Positions 1-11,800 of a stretch of 64,000 nucleotides of DNA are shown in pieces; positions within the stretch are counted from its first letter, which is position 1; each line of letters starts with the position of its first letter. The translations under genes were made by a program, and so were the position numbers. Below the pieces are notes generated by a model. The model saw only the letters and a program-made list of their open reading frames with translations. It was not told where the DNA came from and did not search any database. This stretch comes from Saposhnikovia divaricata (lineage: Eukaryota > Streptophyta > Magnoliopsida > Apiales > Apiaceae), in the NCBI GenBank assembly GCA_036435485.1, contig CM071597.1, forward strand, positions 168,622,147 to 168,686,146, in the 5' to 3' direction.

Positions 1-833
1 AACCAAACGAGGATATCAAGAATTCACCACACATAAATCTTTAAAGCATATAAACTACTAAGCTACATAGATAACTCCGTTAGAATCCCATGACAACGAT
101 TAGCTCATAATTGAACTGTTCATCGTCATGGGTTTTGATGAAAACATGATATAAAACAAGATATGAATAAAAGAAGTAATTATATTAATAAACAAAGAGT
201 TAAGAAAACAAATCTATAATCCAGAATAACACAAAGGCTGAAGTAGATCTAGATCCGTTGCTTGTCACGAGCGTTGAATCCTTCTCTCCTTTTCCCCCTT
301 GCAGATCTAAGCTATGTTACAAAAATAATAACTAATAATATGTCTATATCTATTACAATGGTATGATGTGTTTATATAGGCAATACAAGTCTTGCCCAGC
401 AAGAAAATACAAAACAGAATTATAATAGAATTTCTGCAAGATACGTTTCCTAATTTGATTATGTTTTGTAAGGAAAATTCGTGGCTGACTTTTCTTCAGA
501 TTTTCTGGAACGTTCCCCACGTAATTGGACCTCTGGACTATCTTAGAATGATAGGAAATCTCGTTATCTTCGCGTGGACTGCTTACGGGCCTAAAACGGA
601 CTTCTAGAACTCAAGATATGGCCAAAACAGTGTAAACTGTGCAACCCTTCTCGAAAATCCGAATTTTAATCAATTAATTCCCAAAAAATTATAAAAGCAT
701 CCACCTTAGTCAACATTCTCGTAATCCTGCACAACTAAGCAAAACACATCAAATCTACAACAACTTGAGCCCAAGACAATCAATTTAAGCCGAAATTAAG
801 CGATCCAAGTGGATATAAAATCCACTTATCACA
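1..833 (-). repeat. 3' LTR of the Athila-like element (partial)
   Basis: Positions 1-833 align without gaps to 6657-7489. By eye the only difference is G at 131 versus A at 6787. The LTR edge is fixed at 833 by the adjacent polypurine tract. The other 656 bases of this LTR lie left of the window. Confidence 0.95.
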
Positions 834-844
834 CCCCCAAACTT
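834..844 (-). other. Polypurine tract of the Athila-like element
   Basis: On the minus strand AAGTTTGGGGG directly abuts the LTR start TGTGATAAG. This is the usual place and composition of the plus-strand primer of Ty3/gypsy elements, and it fixes both the orientation and the LTR boundary. Confidence 0.85.
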
Positions 845-2852
845 AAACCGATGCTTGTCCTCAAGCATAAACAACTACAACTAACTAACTAGCTAGTACC
901 ACTTCCGTAGGTGATCACGGTTGCATTGGCATATGCAACAAGCCCTTTAAACCCCTAGGCAGCCCTAGTGGACGAGTAAGGTCTCGTGAGGGCCTATAGC
1001 GAATGTACCCACAAAATCCATTTAACCTAATGCAATGCAATGCATGAATGCAACTATAATGAAAAATGCAACGATCCCCTTCAAACTAACCAAAACCAAC
1101 GAGCAAGCAAATATCTCAAAGAATGCAAATAAATCCAAATAGAGTTCGACCAAGTTCCCGTATACTAACAATACATGAACAGAAACGTGCGTGTGTGCAA
1201 TGCTCATCAGAAATACTCCCAAAACTAGGTCAAAAATCATACATGCTTTTCGTCAAGACAATCACAGGTTTATAAATAGAATAGACCGTAGACACTTCAT
1301 AACCTAAGAACACCTCCATCCTTATCCAAGGTAGACAGAAATTCATGCTTTATTAACGACAAACAACTATGACACATAATATACAAACATGCTTATTTAA
1401 CCGTGCAATGGATGAGACCCCGAAAGGCTTATACAATAATACCCATGTAGCGAGCGTTGGGTTAGTGGATCCCAGACTATAAAAGCCTTAGGTCACTAGG
1501 CACAAAGTCCCCTAGAACTTAATTGCTCGAGTATTAAAGAGCTCACCCTGGTTAATTTTGCATATAAACAATTGACATCATTTTTTTTTCTTTTCTTTTT
1601 TTTTTTCTCTTTTTTTTTTCTTTCTTCTTTCTGTTTTTTTTCTATGCAATCTGGAATGAGAATTCTCAATTCCAACCCTAGACTACTCATATAAATATGA
1701 GCCGGCTACTAGCCATTTGACGCCTAGCCATTATTGACAATTATTTACAATTTAAGCATGAAATCCATGTTTTCCCCCAAACTTAGACTTAATTGTTCTA
1801 GGCCATCAAGGGAATAATGAAAATTCTAAATATAATCAAGTGATTAAATCTCAAAACATCCAAACAAGCATGATCTCAACCTAGCTCAAAAGCACCCAAT
1901 GAGACTGTGAAAAGATTTTGTTTCTGAAGCATGCAAGTCAATTTCATAGAAACTATAAATCAACCCTCTACTCATCATTACCACACTCAATTAGACACCT
2001 ACCTACCAATCAGAATTAGCTCGTTCTAAGGGATCATGAAATATGCATGCTATGCAAATGCAACTAATATGAACTCACATGATATACGAAAAATAAAAAC
2101 AAAATGTCCTATATGAAACAAACATAATTAATACGAACATATATGCATGAATTACTACTAAGCATGCAAAACATGATATCCTACATGAACACATAATACA
2201 ACAACAACTACTAATCCCTCAAACCACCCCCAAACTTAAAATATTCAATGTCCGCATTGAATGGAAGTAAATACGAGGGAAAGTAGAAAACATACCTAAC
2301 CAGCTGAATCATAACCCTCCTCGGATGAATCTGGTGGAGGATAATGCGTACGAGCTCCATAGACTAGCCACCTCCCAAATAACAAGAATCCTACAAAACC
2401 CCCAATTACAAGAACACAAATTCGTAATAAAAATAATATTAGAGAAGATTTAACCCAAGTACGAATCAAAGAGGTGAACTTGTAATTAATTCCTCTTTAG
2501 AATTGAATTTAAATAAATAGAAGAGGAATTGGATTTGTATGTATGGGTGTGTATATATAATGGAGGGATTGGATGAATAAAATTAATGTGAAAAGGAAAA
2601 ATTTTGGGTGGGTATGAAATTTGATGTAGGATAGAAATAGGATTTGATGAATTAAAGAAAAAGAATTAGAATAGGTTTAGAATTTTAGAAGAGAGGTGGG
2701 GGTTTTGGAATTGAAATAGGATTAGGATAAAATTTGGGGTTTGAATTTTTGTTTTGTTTTGTTTTGGTTTTTTTTTTTTTTTTTTTTTTTTACAAAGGGA
2801 AGAAAAGAAAGGAAAAAAAAAAACAAAATAAAAAAAAACTAAAAAAAAGTGG
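845..2852. other. Noncoding 3' region of the Athila-like element
   Basis: About 2 kb between the purine tract and the gag-protease reading frame. It contains only short chance ORFs, several long T or A homopolymer runs (around 1581-1640 and 2768-2850) and stretches rich in CCCCCAAACTTA-type motifs. This is where a complete Athila element would carry the end of pol and an envelope-like ORF. I see no protein-coding similarity in any frame. Confidence 0.6.
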
Positions 2853-2854
2853 AC

Positions 2855-2993
2855 CTGCGCAGCCTGCATAAAGCAGGCGCAGCCTGCCTAAAGATCAGTC
2901 ACGCAGGCGCAGCCTGCGTAACGCAGGCGCAGCCTGCGCGACATCCAGTAACGCAGGCGCAACCTGCGTAACGCAGGCGCAACCTGCGTTACA
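2855..2993. repeat. GC-rich palindromic minisatellite
   Basis: About five copies of a 17-20 bp unit, CGCAGGCGCAGCCTGCG plus a TAA-type spacer, with cores near 2873, 2903, 2923, 2953 and 2973. Each unit is an inverted repeat with a 7-bp stem and 3-base loop. The last two carry a G-to-A change that breaks one stem pair. The island is strikingly GC-rich between A/T homopolymer tracts. Confidence 0.85.
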
Positions 2994-3147
2994 CGCCCGA
3001 AATATTTTTTTTTTTTTTTTTTTTTTTCACACAACACTCACAACACTCATTTTTTTCACACAATTTTTTTTTTTTTTTCACGAAGGCGTGGGTTGCCTCC
3101 CACGAAGCGCTTCTTTAACGTCAATAGCTTGACGTTACTTCCTCAAC

Positions 3148-5861
3148 TCATGGCGGTTTCAAAAGAGTAACTGAACCGTCTTCAACAGATAGACCATTCA
3201 TACGAACGTTGACATCTTGATTGCTTGCTTTCCACAAATCACTTCCATCAGATTTCAACCTAATTTTACTACCAAATGGCCAAATCTTCTTCTTTTTCTT
3301 CTTCACACCTCTCAGGTGCTTCTCTGACTCAACCGGTTGAACAAAAATTTCCTCATCCTTATCATCTGCTTTCCACCTTCGCAACACGTTATCATGCCCC
3401 TCTTCAAAAATCACTAGCTCATTATTCAAACGGACATACCTCAAATGTGGTGGAAGTTTCCCAAGCTTAACATTCGAAAGATCTCGAATTGAAGAACTTT
3501 CAATGAAATCACTGATGTGATGCTTTAGCACGTGTGTATCCGACTTTTCGCTCAACGACTGATCAAACTTCTTTCTCTGACCCGTATCAACTATTTCCAC
3601 ACTACAACACTCTTCATCCTCTGTCGGAAATTTCATTGCCTTGAACACATTAAAGGTGACCATCTGATCTTGCACCCTCATTGTAAGCTCTCCTTTTTGC
3701 ACATCAATCAAAGTATGGCCTGTAGCTAGAAAAGGCCTTCCCAAGATTATGGGAATCTTCTTGTCTTCTTCAAAATCCAAGATAACGAAGTCAGCAGGAA
3801 ATATGAGCTTATCAACTTTCACCAAAACGTCCTCCACTATGCCCCTAGGATAAGTGATTGACCTATCAGCCAACTGCAAAGAGATGTTGGTTGGCTTTGG
3901 CTCCGCAGACCAAGTTGCTTGAACACAGATAAAGGCATGAGATTGATGCTAGCTCCCAAGTCACACAAGCACTTGCTAAAAGAAAGGTTGCCAATAGTGC
4001 AAGGGATGGTAAAACTTCCCGGATCTTTAAGTTTGGGTGGCAACTTCTGCTGCAGAACTGCACTACACTCCTCCGTTAATGCCACCGTTTCAAATTCTTC
4101 CAACCTTCTCTTTCGTGACAAAATATCCTTCATGAACTTTGCATACCTCGGCATCTGCTCCAATGCTTCAACAAAAGGAATGTTAATGGACAATTTCTTG
4201 AAGACATCCATAAACTTCTGAAACTGAATTTCTTGACTTTTCTGTACGCGTCGAGGAAACGGAGGAGGAGGATAGAATTGATTATTCTTTGAAGATTGCT
4301 CCGGAGTAGACTTTTCAACAGGTTTCTTGCTCTTCTCACCATCAACCTGATCAGCCACTAAGTCAGATTTCTCAATTTCTGGCACTGCAGATTTTTCAAC
4401 ATGCTGATTCTGAACATCTTCATCTTCTTCAGCTGCTGATTGAGGGCCTGCTGTAACCTTACCCGATCTTAAAGTCACTGCATTAACCTGTTCTTTGTTC
4501 CCCCTTCTGCCTGGATTTGTTTCCGTATCACTAGGAAGAGTACCCTGTTGCATGTTCAACAAAGCACTTGTAATCTGTCCCATCTGGTTTTCCAAGATCT
4601 TTTGAGAAGCTTGAAGGTTCTTCAACATCATCCTCATATCATCCATTTCTGATTTTTCATTAGATGATTGCCCCGCATGAGCCTGGGGTTGTTGCTGCTG
4701 AAATCCAGGAGGTTGATATGGTGCCCTTGGAGCATACTGCTGTTGATAGCCTTGATTGAATGGCCTAGCTTCCTGACTTTGAAACTGCTGATAAGACTGC
4801 TGAGGTTGTTGAGCACTTTGGTTGTTGCTCCAGCTGAAGTTAGGATGATTCCTGTTGTTCGGATGATAAGTGGCTGGAACTGGTGCAGCAGGTCTCTGGA
4901 AATTACTAACGAACTGTGCTGATTCAGAAGAGATAGCACACTGACTTGTCTCATGTGCGCCCGCACATAGCTCACAAATACTAGCAACCTGCTGAATCCC
5001 ATAATTAGCAAGAGAATCCACCTTCATCGTAAGAGCCTTCAACTGAGCTGTAATAGCTGAAGCTGTGTCAACTTCAAGAACACCTGCTACCTTACCTTGA
5101 GAAAGCCTCTGGGTTGGATTTTGATATTCATTAGCAGCCATCATCTCAATAAGATCATATGCTTCCTCATAGCTCTTCGCCCACAGAGCTCCACCTGATG
5201 CTGCATCTAGCAAAGGCCTAGACTGTGCTCCCAACCCATTGTAAAAACCATTAATAACCATCCAATCAGGCATGCCATGATGTGGACACCTACGAAGCAT
5301 CTCCTTGTAACGTTCCCAAGCCTCACACAAAGACTCGCCAGATTGCTGCTGAAATTGAGTTAACTGGTTCCGTATTGCTGCAGTTTTCGCCATAGGGAAG
5401 AATTTAGTAAGAAACTTCTGAGCAAGATCATCCCATGTAGTAATGGAACCAGCTGGTAGAGAATGTAACCAGCCCTTAGCCTTATCTCTCAAAGAAAATG
5501 GGAAAAGTCTCAACTTGATAGCATCCTCCGACACACCATTAAATTTGAAAGTGTCGCAGATCTCGATAAAGTCCCGAATATGCATGTTAGGATCCTCCGT
5601 AGAAGCACCCCCAAACTGAACCGAATTCTGCACCATCTGAATTATGCTCGGCTTGATCTCAAAGTTGTTCGCTGCAATAGCTGGCCTGACAATACTAGAT
5701 TGTATGTCATTGATCTTTGGCTGCGAATAGTCCTTCAAAGCCTTGACTGCTGCTGGTAATTCTGCCATCTCTACAGTAGTTTCAAGTTCCTCTTTCTGAT
5801 TATCTACTACAAGACCGTCTTCTGCCAGTTTTTCCTTACGAGCCTGCAAACGTGTTCGCAT
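3148..5861 (-). pseudogene. Athila-type gag with C-terminal protease region, one frameshift
   Basis: The first frame (5861-3837) opens with ATG and gives 674 residues. It has a retrotransposon gag capsid domain at roughly residues 90-200 (FKFNGVSEDAIKLRLFPFSL, then a KGWLHSLP..TTWDDL block), a Gln-rich linker, a cysteine cluster CELCAGAHETSQC near residue 300, and a protease-like motif CDLGASINLMP near residue 630. The similarity then moves to another frame at about 3900, where a second frame (3879-3148) starts with a block containing ADRSITYPRG and IILGRPFLATG, typical of the Athila protease flap region. A one-base deletion near 3900 best explains the shift. The gag part is otherwise open, so capsid protein could still be made. 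The reading ends where reverse transcriptase would begin. Confidence 0.88.
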
Positions 5862-5975
5862 AAACGTTCAAGTACCTGAAAACACCACGAAACAAACAAC
5901 TAAGTAAGAAATCCGAGTCAGTGAACGCTAACGACCACTGATGACAAGCACATAAACTAAACAAAACACCGATGA

Positions 5976-5993
5976 TCCCCGGCAGCGGCGCCA
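5976..5993 (-). other. Primer-binding site of the Athila-like element
   Basis: Minus strand TGGCGCCGCTGCCGGGGA lies 6 bases inside the 5' LTR. It matches the TGGCGCCGTTGCCGGGGA type seen in Athila elements, usually assigned to tRNA-Asp; the tRNA assignment is from family knowledge. Confidence 0.85.
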
Positions 5994-5999
5994 AAAACT

Positions 6000-7489
6000 T
6001 GTTAGCACAAAATCACGCAAGCGTACGTGGTCACAAGTAATATATAAGGTTAAGTCCAAATTCGTTCCCACGGGGATCAGGTTACGGTTCTTTTCAGTAA
6101 ATGCACCTATTCAACAATGTATGATCTTAATTCACTGCTAAGACAAGTAATTAATTGAGATTTTATTTAACTAAATTTAAGTAATATGCAATTTAAGAAT
6201 TAACTAGCTAATGAGATCTAAAATCAAATTACTTATATGGGAATAAACATGGAATTCTAACTTCATTATCTACTTCACTTAGAGTCGCAGCCTTTAATCA
6301 ATACATGTGATGGTTTTGATATCTGATCGGACAACACTAAATAAGTAAAAGCTACCTCTCGGTATACTAATACCAAACTACGCATGCATCCACAAAAGAG
6401 ATAGAAGATGGGTAGACACCAATTATGTTTAGACCCTATATCTCTATAGAATTTGAAAACATAAAGGTTGAAGCACAAGTTATCCACTTAGATCACATAG
6501 GGCAGCATAATATCTCTATTTACGCCACAAATCATGATGTTAAAACATCAACCTATCCTATGCTAGCATGGCAAGTTCTAAATCTCAAGATCCACTCTCG
6601 TTTAGCAAGAGATTAACAAATTAGATGTTCGCGACGCATCTAAATACATGAAACACAACCAAACGAGGATATCAAGAATTCACCACACATAAATCTTTAA
6701 AGCATATAAACTACTAAGCTACATAGATAACTCCGTTAGAATCCCATGACAACGATTAGCTCATAATTGAACTGTTCATCGTCATGAGTTTTGATGAAAA
6801 CATGATATAAAACAAGATATGAATAAAAGAAGTAATTATATTAATAAACAAAGAGTTAAGAAAACAAATCTATAATCCAGAATAACACAAAGGCTGAAGT
6901 AGATCTAGATCCGTTGCTTGTCACGAGCGTTGAATCCTTCTCTCCTTTTCCCCCTTGCAGATCTAAGCTATGTTACAAAAATAATAACTAATAATATGTC
7001 TATATCTATTACAATGGTATGATGTGTTTATATAGGCAATACAAGTCTTGCCCAGCAAGAAAATACAAAACAGAATTATAATAGAATTTCTGCAAGATAC
7101 GTTTCCTAATTTGATTATGTTTTGTAAGGAAAATTCGTGGCTGACTTTTCTTCAGATTTTCTGGAACGTTCCCCACGTAATTGGACCTCTGGACTATCTT
7201 AGAATGATAGGAAATCTCGTTATCTTCGCGTGGACTGCTTACGGGCCTAAAACGGACTTCTAGAACTCAAGATATGGCCAAAACAGTGTAAACTGTGCAA
7301 CCCTTCTCGAAAATCCGAATTTTAATCAATTAATTCCCAAAAAATTATAAAAGCATCCACCTTAGTCAACATTCTCGTAATCCTGCACAACTAAGCAAAA
7401 CACATCAAATCTACAACAACTTGAGCCCAAGACAATCAATTTAAGCCGAAATTAAGCGATCCAAGTGGATATAAAATCCACTTATCACA
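6000..7489 (-). repeat. 5' LTR of the Athila-like element, complete
   Basis: A 1490-bp LTR. Minus strand begins TGTGATAAGTGG and ends GTGCTAACA, so it has canonical TG...CA ends. The right edge at 7489 is also where copia gag homology begins. Confidence 0.93.
7026..7035 (-). promoter_or_regulatory. Candidate TATA box in the Athila-like 5' LTR
   Basis: Minus strand CTATATAAAC lies about 460 bases into the LTR. Transcription would run leftwards into gag. The identical site occurs in the left LTR near 370. Confidence 0.5.
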
Positions 7490-8752
7490 AGCAATTCAGA
7501 AAAAGCTATCAACCATCCAAAGACATGGTTGAAAGGTCTAAGTTCAATTGCTTCAATTGTGGAATTGCTGGCCATTTCGCCAATGAATGCAGAAAGCCTA
7601 ATGCTGAGAATGAGAAGAAACAGTTTGGAGCTGTTGACTACAAGAAAAAGTATTTTGATCTTCTCAAGCAAAAGGAGAAAGCATTCGTGTCAAGAGACAA
7701 TGATTGGGCTATTGGAGGAGATTCTGATGCTAAAGAAGAGTTTTTCAACCTTGCCCTCATGGCCAATGAAAATGATGAAGAAGCTAGTTTAGCAAGCAAC
7801 CATGTATTTTCTACAAATTTAACTGATCTTTCTAAAGCTAAATGTGCTAGTACAATTGATGATATGTCTCTTGAATTGTATAATATGCATGTTTCCTTGA
7901 AATCGCTTAATAAAGAAAATAGGAGGATTAAAGATCTTAATGAAAAGTTAAGTGATAGGAATGATTTACTAGAAACTTAGTTACTTGAATTCAAGGTTAG
8001 AGAAGAGATTTCCAGGATGCTAAAGATGGATTGATTGAAGCTCTTAAAAGAGAAAAATCAGTGAAATAATAGTTAAAGAAAGAACGAGATCTAATTGCTA
8101 ATTGGAAAAGATCTAAAGAAATCACTAAAGAAATTTGTAGTGTCCAAGGGATTGATTCTTTTAGCAATTTAGAAGAAGCAAAGTTAGGAGTTGATGGTGA
8201 GACTGCTTCAGACATTGTGTCAACGGATAATGATGATAATTATCCGTTGAACAGCGAGCGATCAATGGATATTGATCAAAATTATCCATCGAAAGCCAAA
8301 GCTGTCAGCAAAGCAACCTTAGTTAAATTGAACAATCAATATGGTCCCATCAGCAAAAAGTTTGTAACAGGAGAGTGTAGCAAAACAAAATCAGTTGATA
8401 GAGCAAACATAGGCCACTTGTCTGACAAGCAATTAAAAGACAAGTTAGAAAAAGTTGAGTCAAAGGCTAAAGGTAGGAGAAAGAACAGAAATGTCAAGGT
8501 AGGGATTAATGAACACAACAATTACACTTCTGATAGGTATGCACCTAGGAAAGAATATGTGAACTGTGGTAGTGTTAATCATCTATCTGCTAACTGTAAA
8601 AACTTGAAAAATGCTCCTATGCCTTTACCTCTGCCTATCCCTGCTATGAATGCTATGCCTAACATGTATGCCCAACCTGCTCATGCATCTAGTCAATATA
8701 CTAACATGTCATTCATGCATAATCCATATCTAGTCAATATACTAACATGTCA
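7490..8752 (+). pseudogene. Copia-1: SIRE-type gag fragment
   Basis: The sequence from 7490 matches the gag of the second copia element (34382-35580). It has a first zinc knuckle CFNCGIAGHFANEC, an acidic stretch, a coiled-coil segment rich in Leu/Asn/Glu around 7860-7980, and a second knuckle near 8560 in which the first Cys is Tyr (YVNCGSVNHLSANC). A stop (TAG at 7978) and a frameshift separate the blocks 7490-7980 and 8217-8735. The 5' part of this gag is missing because the Athila-like element sits at 7489. The 3' part ends near 8735-8752 at a scrambled junction with the Tekay I LTR, and about 650 bases present in the other copy are absent. Confidence 0.85.
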
Positions 8753-8894
8753 CAGTAGCAGTATTTTCACAACTATTATAACTACTATACCTTCTTATTA
8801 TATAGATGACCCCTCAACAAGGATCGATCTCAGGTTATAGTATGAAACAAGATTCTAAATTACAACAACTATTATAACTACTATACCTTCTTAT
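8687..8894. repeat. Two short templated duplications at the copia-1/Tekay I junction
   Basis: A 25-base segment at 8687-8711 recurs exactly at 8728-8752, and a 30-base segment at 8769-8798 recurs exactly at 8865-8894. One copy comes from the copia side and one from the LTR side, and they lie where both sequences are truncated. This looks like filler DNA from end-joining repair of a deletion. Confidence 0.8.
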
Positions 8895-11800
8895 CAGAAG
8901 CGCAGTCCAATACTGTATGAGTCCATGCTGATTCTGAAATCTAACTTGAATAGAACGCCTTGCCATACTCGTTCGAATTATAAGACGTAGGTAGACCATT
9001 CTTAAGTCTAGCTGAAAGGTTAGATGAATAAAACAAGAGTGAGCGAACAACACTCAGCAAGTGAATAGTGAAGTAACAACTTCTAAATAAATTGAAAACT
9101 GACAACAAACATAAAGCTGGCTTCCAACAATATTAAGATGGTAGAATGATATGACTGGAAGCAATAGAATAATACTGACGTTTAATAACAACTGGATATT
9201 AACTGAAAGGCAAAGCAATAGTTGATTAATAAAATATGTGCAAGGCGATTGACATTTCCAATAATAAACCAATTTCATTTCACAGTCTTATAAATAAAAC
9301 ATTTTAAAATAAAAGTGATTGGAGGTTTTCACACAACAGACAATACGGGTGATCAGCCCATAAAGTCCCCTTACCGGACACAAAGTCCTTCTGGACATTC
9401 ATCCTCTCATTAGGATAGCTTGGGTTCCCAAGAGGCAACACATTGGCCTATAAGGGTGTTGGACTGGACAGACCAAAACTACACCATAAATATACATAAA
9501 TAGGTCAAACCGGTATTACCCGGTCACTAACCTCTCCAATCGTTAGGAATCCTTAGAAACCATTTTGATGGAGTTCCTAACATTTTACAAAATTACATTC
9601 TGGAAACATTAAGGTTTATAAAACCTTTTTTTTTTAATTTGTAAAATATTTTAATACTTAAATCCTTTCAAAAACCTTTACTCTGAAGCACCTTCGACTC
9701 ACTGATAACAAATCAGCCCAGTCTAAGTAACTTCAAAGTATTTTAAGAAAATAACTCATTTCGATTTGTAATGATAAAAGTCAAAGGTTTGACTAAGTTC
9801 TTTGACATCAAGAGAATAGGGATGCAAGTCTGTATCAAGAAGATATAGACTCAAAAGAAATCAAGGTTTTGATCAGAGTACAAGGAAGGAAATTTAAGTC
9901 AAAGGTTAAAGATGTGTATCATGACTAGTTTTAGGGCAATTAACTCAGTTTAAAAGGTAATGAGTATCAAGAATGGTAATCAAGTCTTTAGGTTAGTGGT
10001 TTGATCGACATTGTAATATATAGAGTTTTAAAACATTAAAGCAGGGCAACAAATCAATTTATGGTGATAAAGGTCTTGCATTAATGAAATAATGATTAGA
10101 TAGGGTATAATTAAATAAGTCTCATTTTTTTCTAAAGCAAGGTTCTTTTGATTACGAGTTTTAAAAACAGGCTTTAATAACATATAGTTTCTTAAAACAA
10201 GGTTCTGTTGAAATAAGGTTCATTGAAAGCCAAGTTTAGTAAAAATATGATTCCTTAAAACAAGGTTCGTTAAAACCTGGTTCATTAAAACAAAGGTTCA
10301 GTAAAACTTGGTTCTTTAAAACAATGTTCAGTAGGATAAAACTTAAGAAAACATGTGTAAGTAATACTGGAGTTAATAAAACATGGTTTGGTAGACTGGA
10401 AGATAGTTATCAGTCAAGAAATATTACAATAGGTGTTAATTTTTAGAAATCGTATTTAAGATTTGAAAACCAAATTGGGTTCAAAGGATATAAGATGATA
10501 GCCATAATAAAGGTCCAAGTTTAAAACAAGGAACAGATTATAGAATCAAAGTTCACTGTTAATCTAAAGAAGGGTAGTCATAGGGTACATAACAATCAAT
10601 GAATATCTAAGGATAATTCACAAGATAACACAATGGAAGGGTACAACAAGGTACTGATTACTTGCAAGCTAATTTGAAAGAACAATTGATAATTAACAAA
10701 CGCAGATATACTTCACTTGAACAATAAGTGAGGAATAGAAACACTTGCCTCAATATACGTAGTTCTGTTTCCAACACATCAATTCGTTACTCTCTATATG
10801 TCAGTCTCTACTTCTTGGTACGTTGATCTCTAATCGACTATACCTCTATCTTTCCTCCATAACTCGTCAACCAAAATGCTTGTTAACTCCGATAACATCT
10901 CACTTCAAGATTCCAATTACACACGTACTGGCTCTTACCGGCCTCCTACCGGTAGTACTACTTCAGTATACTTATAACCTTAATCGACTAACTCTATTCT
11001 ACCCAACGAATCCTATTATGTCTTGCAAATACAGCACATATAATACATGTTAATCATACTTATAGAACAGTGTAATATAGTCAGATATTCCACATAGCAC
11101 GTAGATCATGTAAATCATACAACCACTTATCACATAAGATCAACTTGACTTATAAATAGATTATAGTACACTACTATACATTTACAACTTTAATTCTAAA
11201 GAAAAACGGGCAGCATCTCCTTTATAAAGTGGACCAGCCCGTCGGAACATAACCGACCCAAACAAGCAATCCTTTTATCTGATATCAACTTCAATCCAAC
11301 TTATAATTACAATCGCTTATTCAATTTAAACCATTCACAAAATTCTGATATTCCACATAATCGACATACATACATTTACTACACATAAACCGACTCAAGC
11401 ACGTATAACATTTAATATATAACATTTAGCACTTATTATGTAGCATGTAATAATAATAAACATGTAATATATAACATTTAGAACTTATTATGTAGCATGT
11501 AATAATACATGTAACATACCACAAATAGTCTAATGGTCACTTATATTTACACAAAAACCATATGTCTAGTTATAACATACAAAATAGTCATCGACTCCAA
11601 AATTCAGGTTTGATCAGTTTTGAAAGAAGAACATTTTACCATACCTAACTTAACTCAAACAGAAAAGTTTAAAATATAAAAGTTGTAGAACGTTTGGAGA
11701 CCTTTCCAGAATAGTAAGGCTCAAAATTTTTGAACGTATTTTTAGGTTTATAGGAATTTTCAAAGATGGAGGTTCAGAATTCGGAATCATACTGGCTCTT

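Larger units (their letters stand above)
1..7489 (-). mobile_element. Gag-only Athila-like Ty3/gypsy retrotransposon, left end outside window
   Basis: Two direct repeats, 1-833 and 6000-7489, flank about 5.2 kb of internal sequence. Read on the minus strand the order is 5' LTR (7489-6000), primer-binding site (5993-5976), gag with a protease remnant (5861-3148), a 2.3-kb noncoding tail, polypurine tract (844-834) and 3' LTR (833 leftwards, cut by the window). No reverse transcriptase, RNase H or integrase is present, so the element must be mobilised in trans. Gag similarity, the PBS and the purine tract are all of Athila type. It lies inside a copia gag gene: the sequence from 7490 continues the zinc-knuckle region of that gene. 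LTR identity marks it as the youngest insertion in the left half. Confidence 0.9.

Noticed and set aside
392..607. A 71-codon plus-strand ORF also present unchanged at 7048-7263
   Set aside because: It is inside the Athila-like LTRs and identical only because the LTRs are; it runs against the element's transcription and has no known family.
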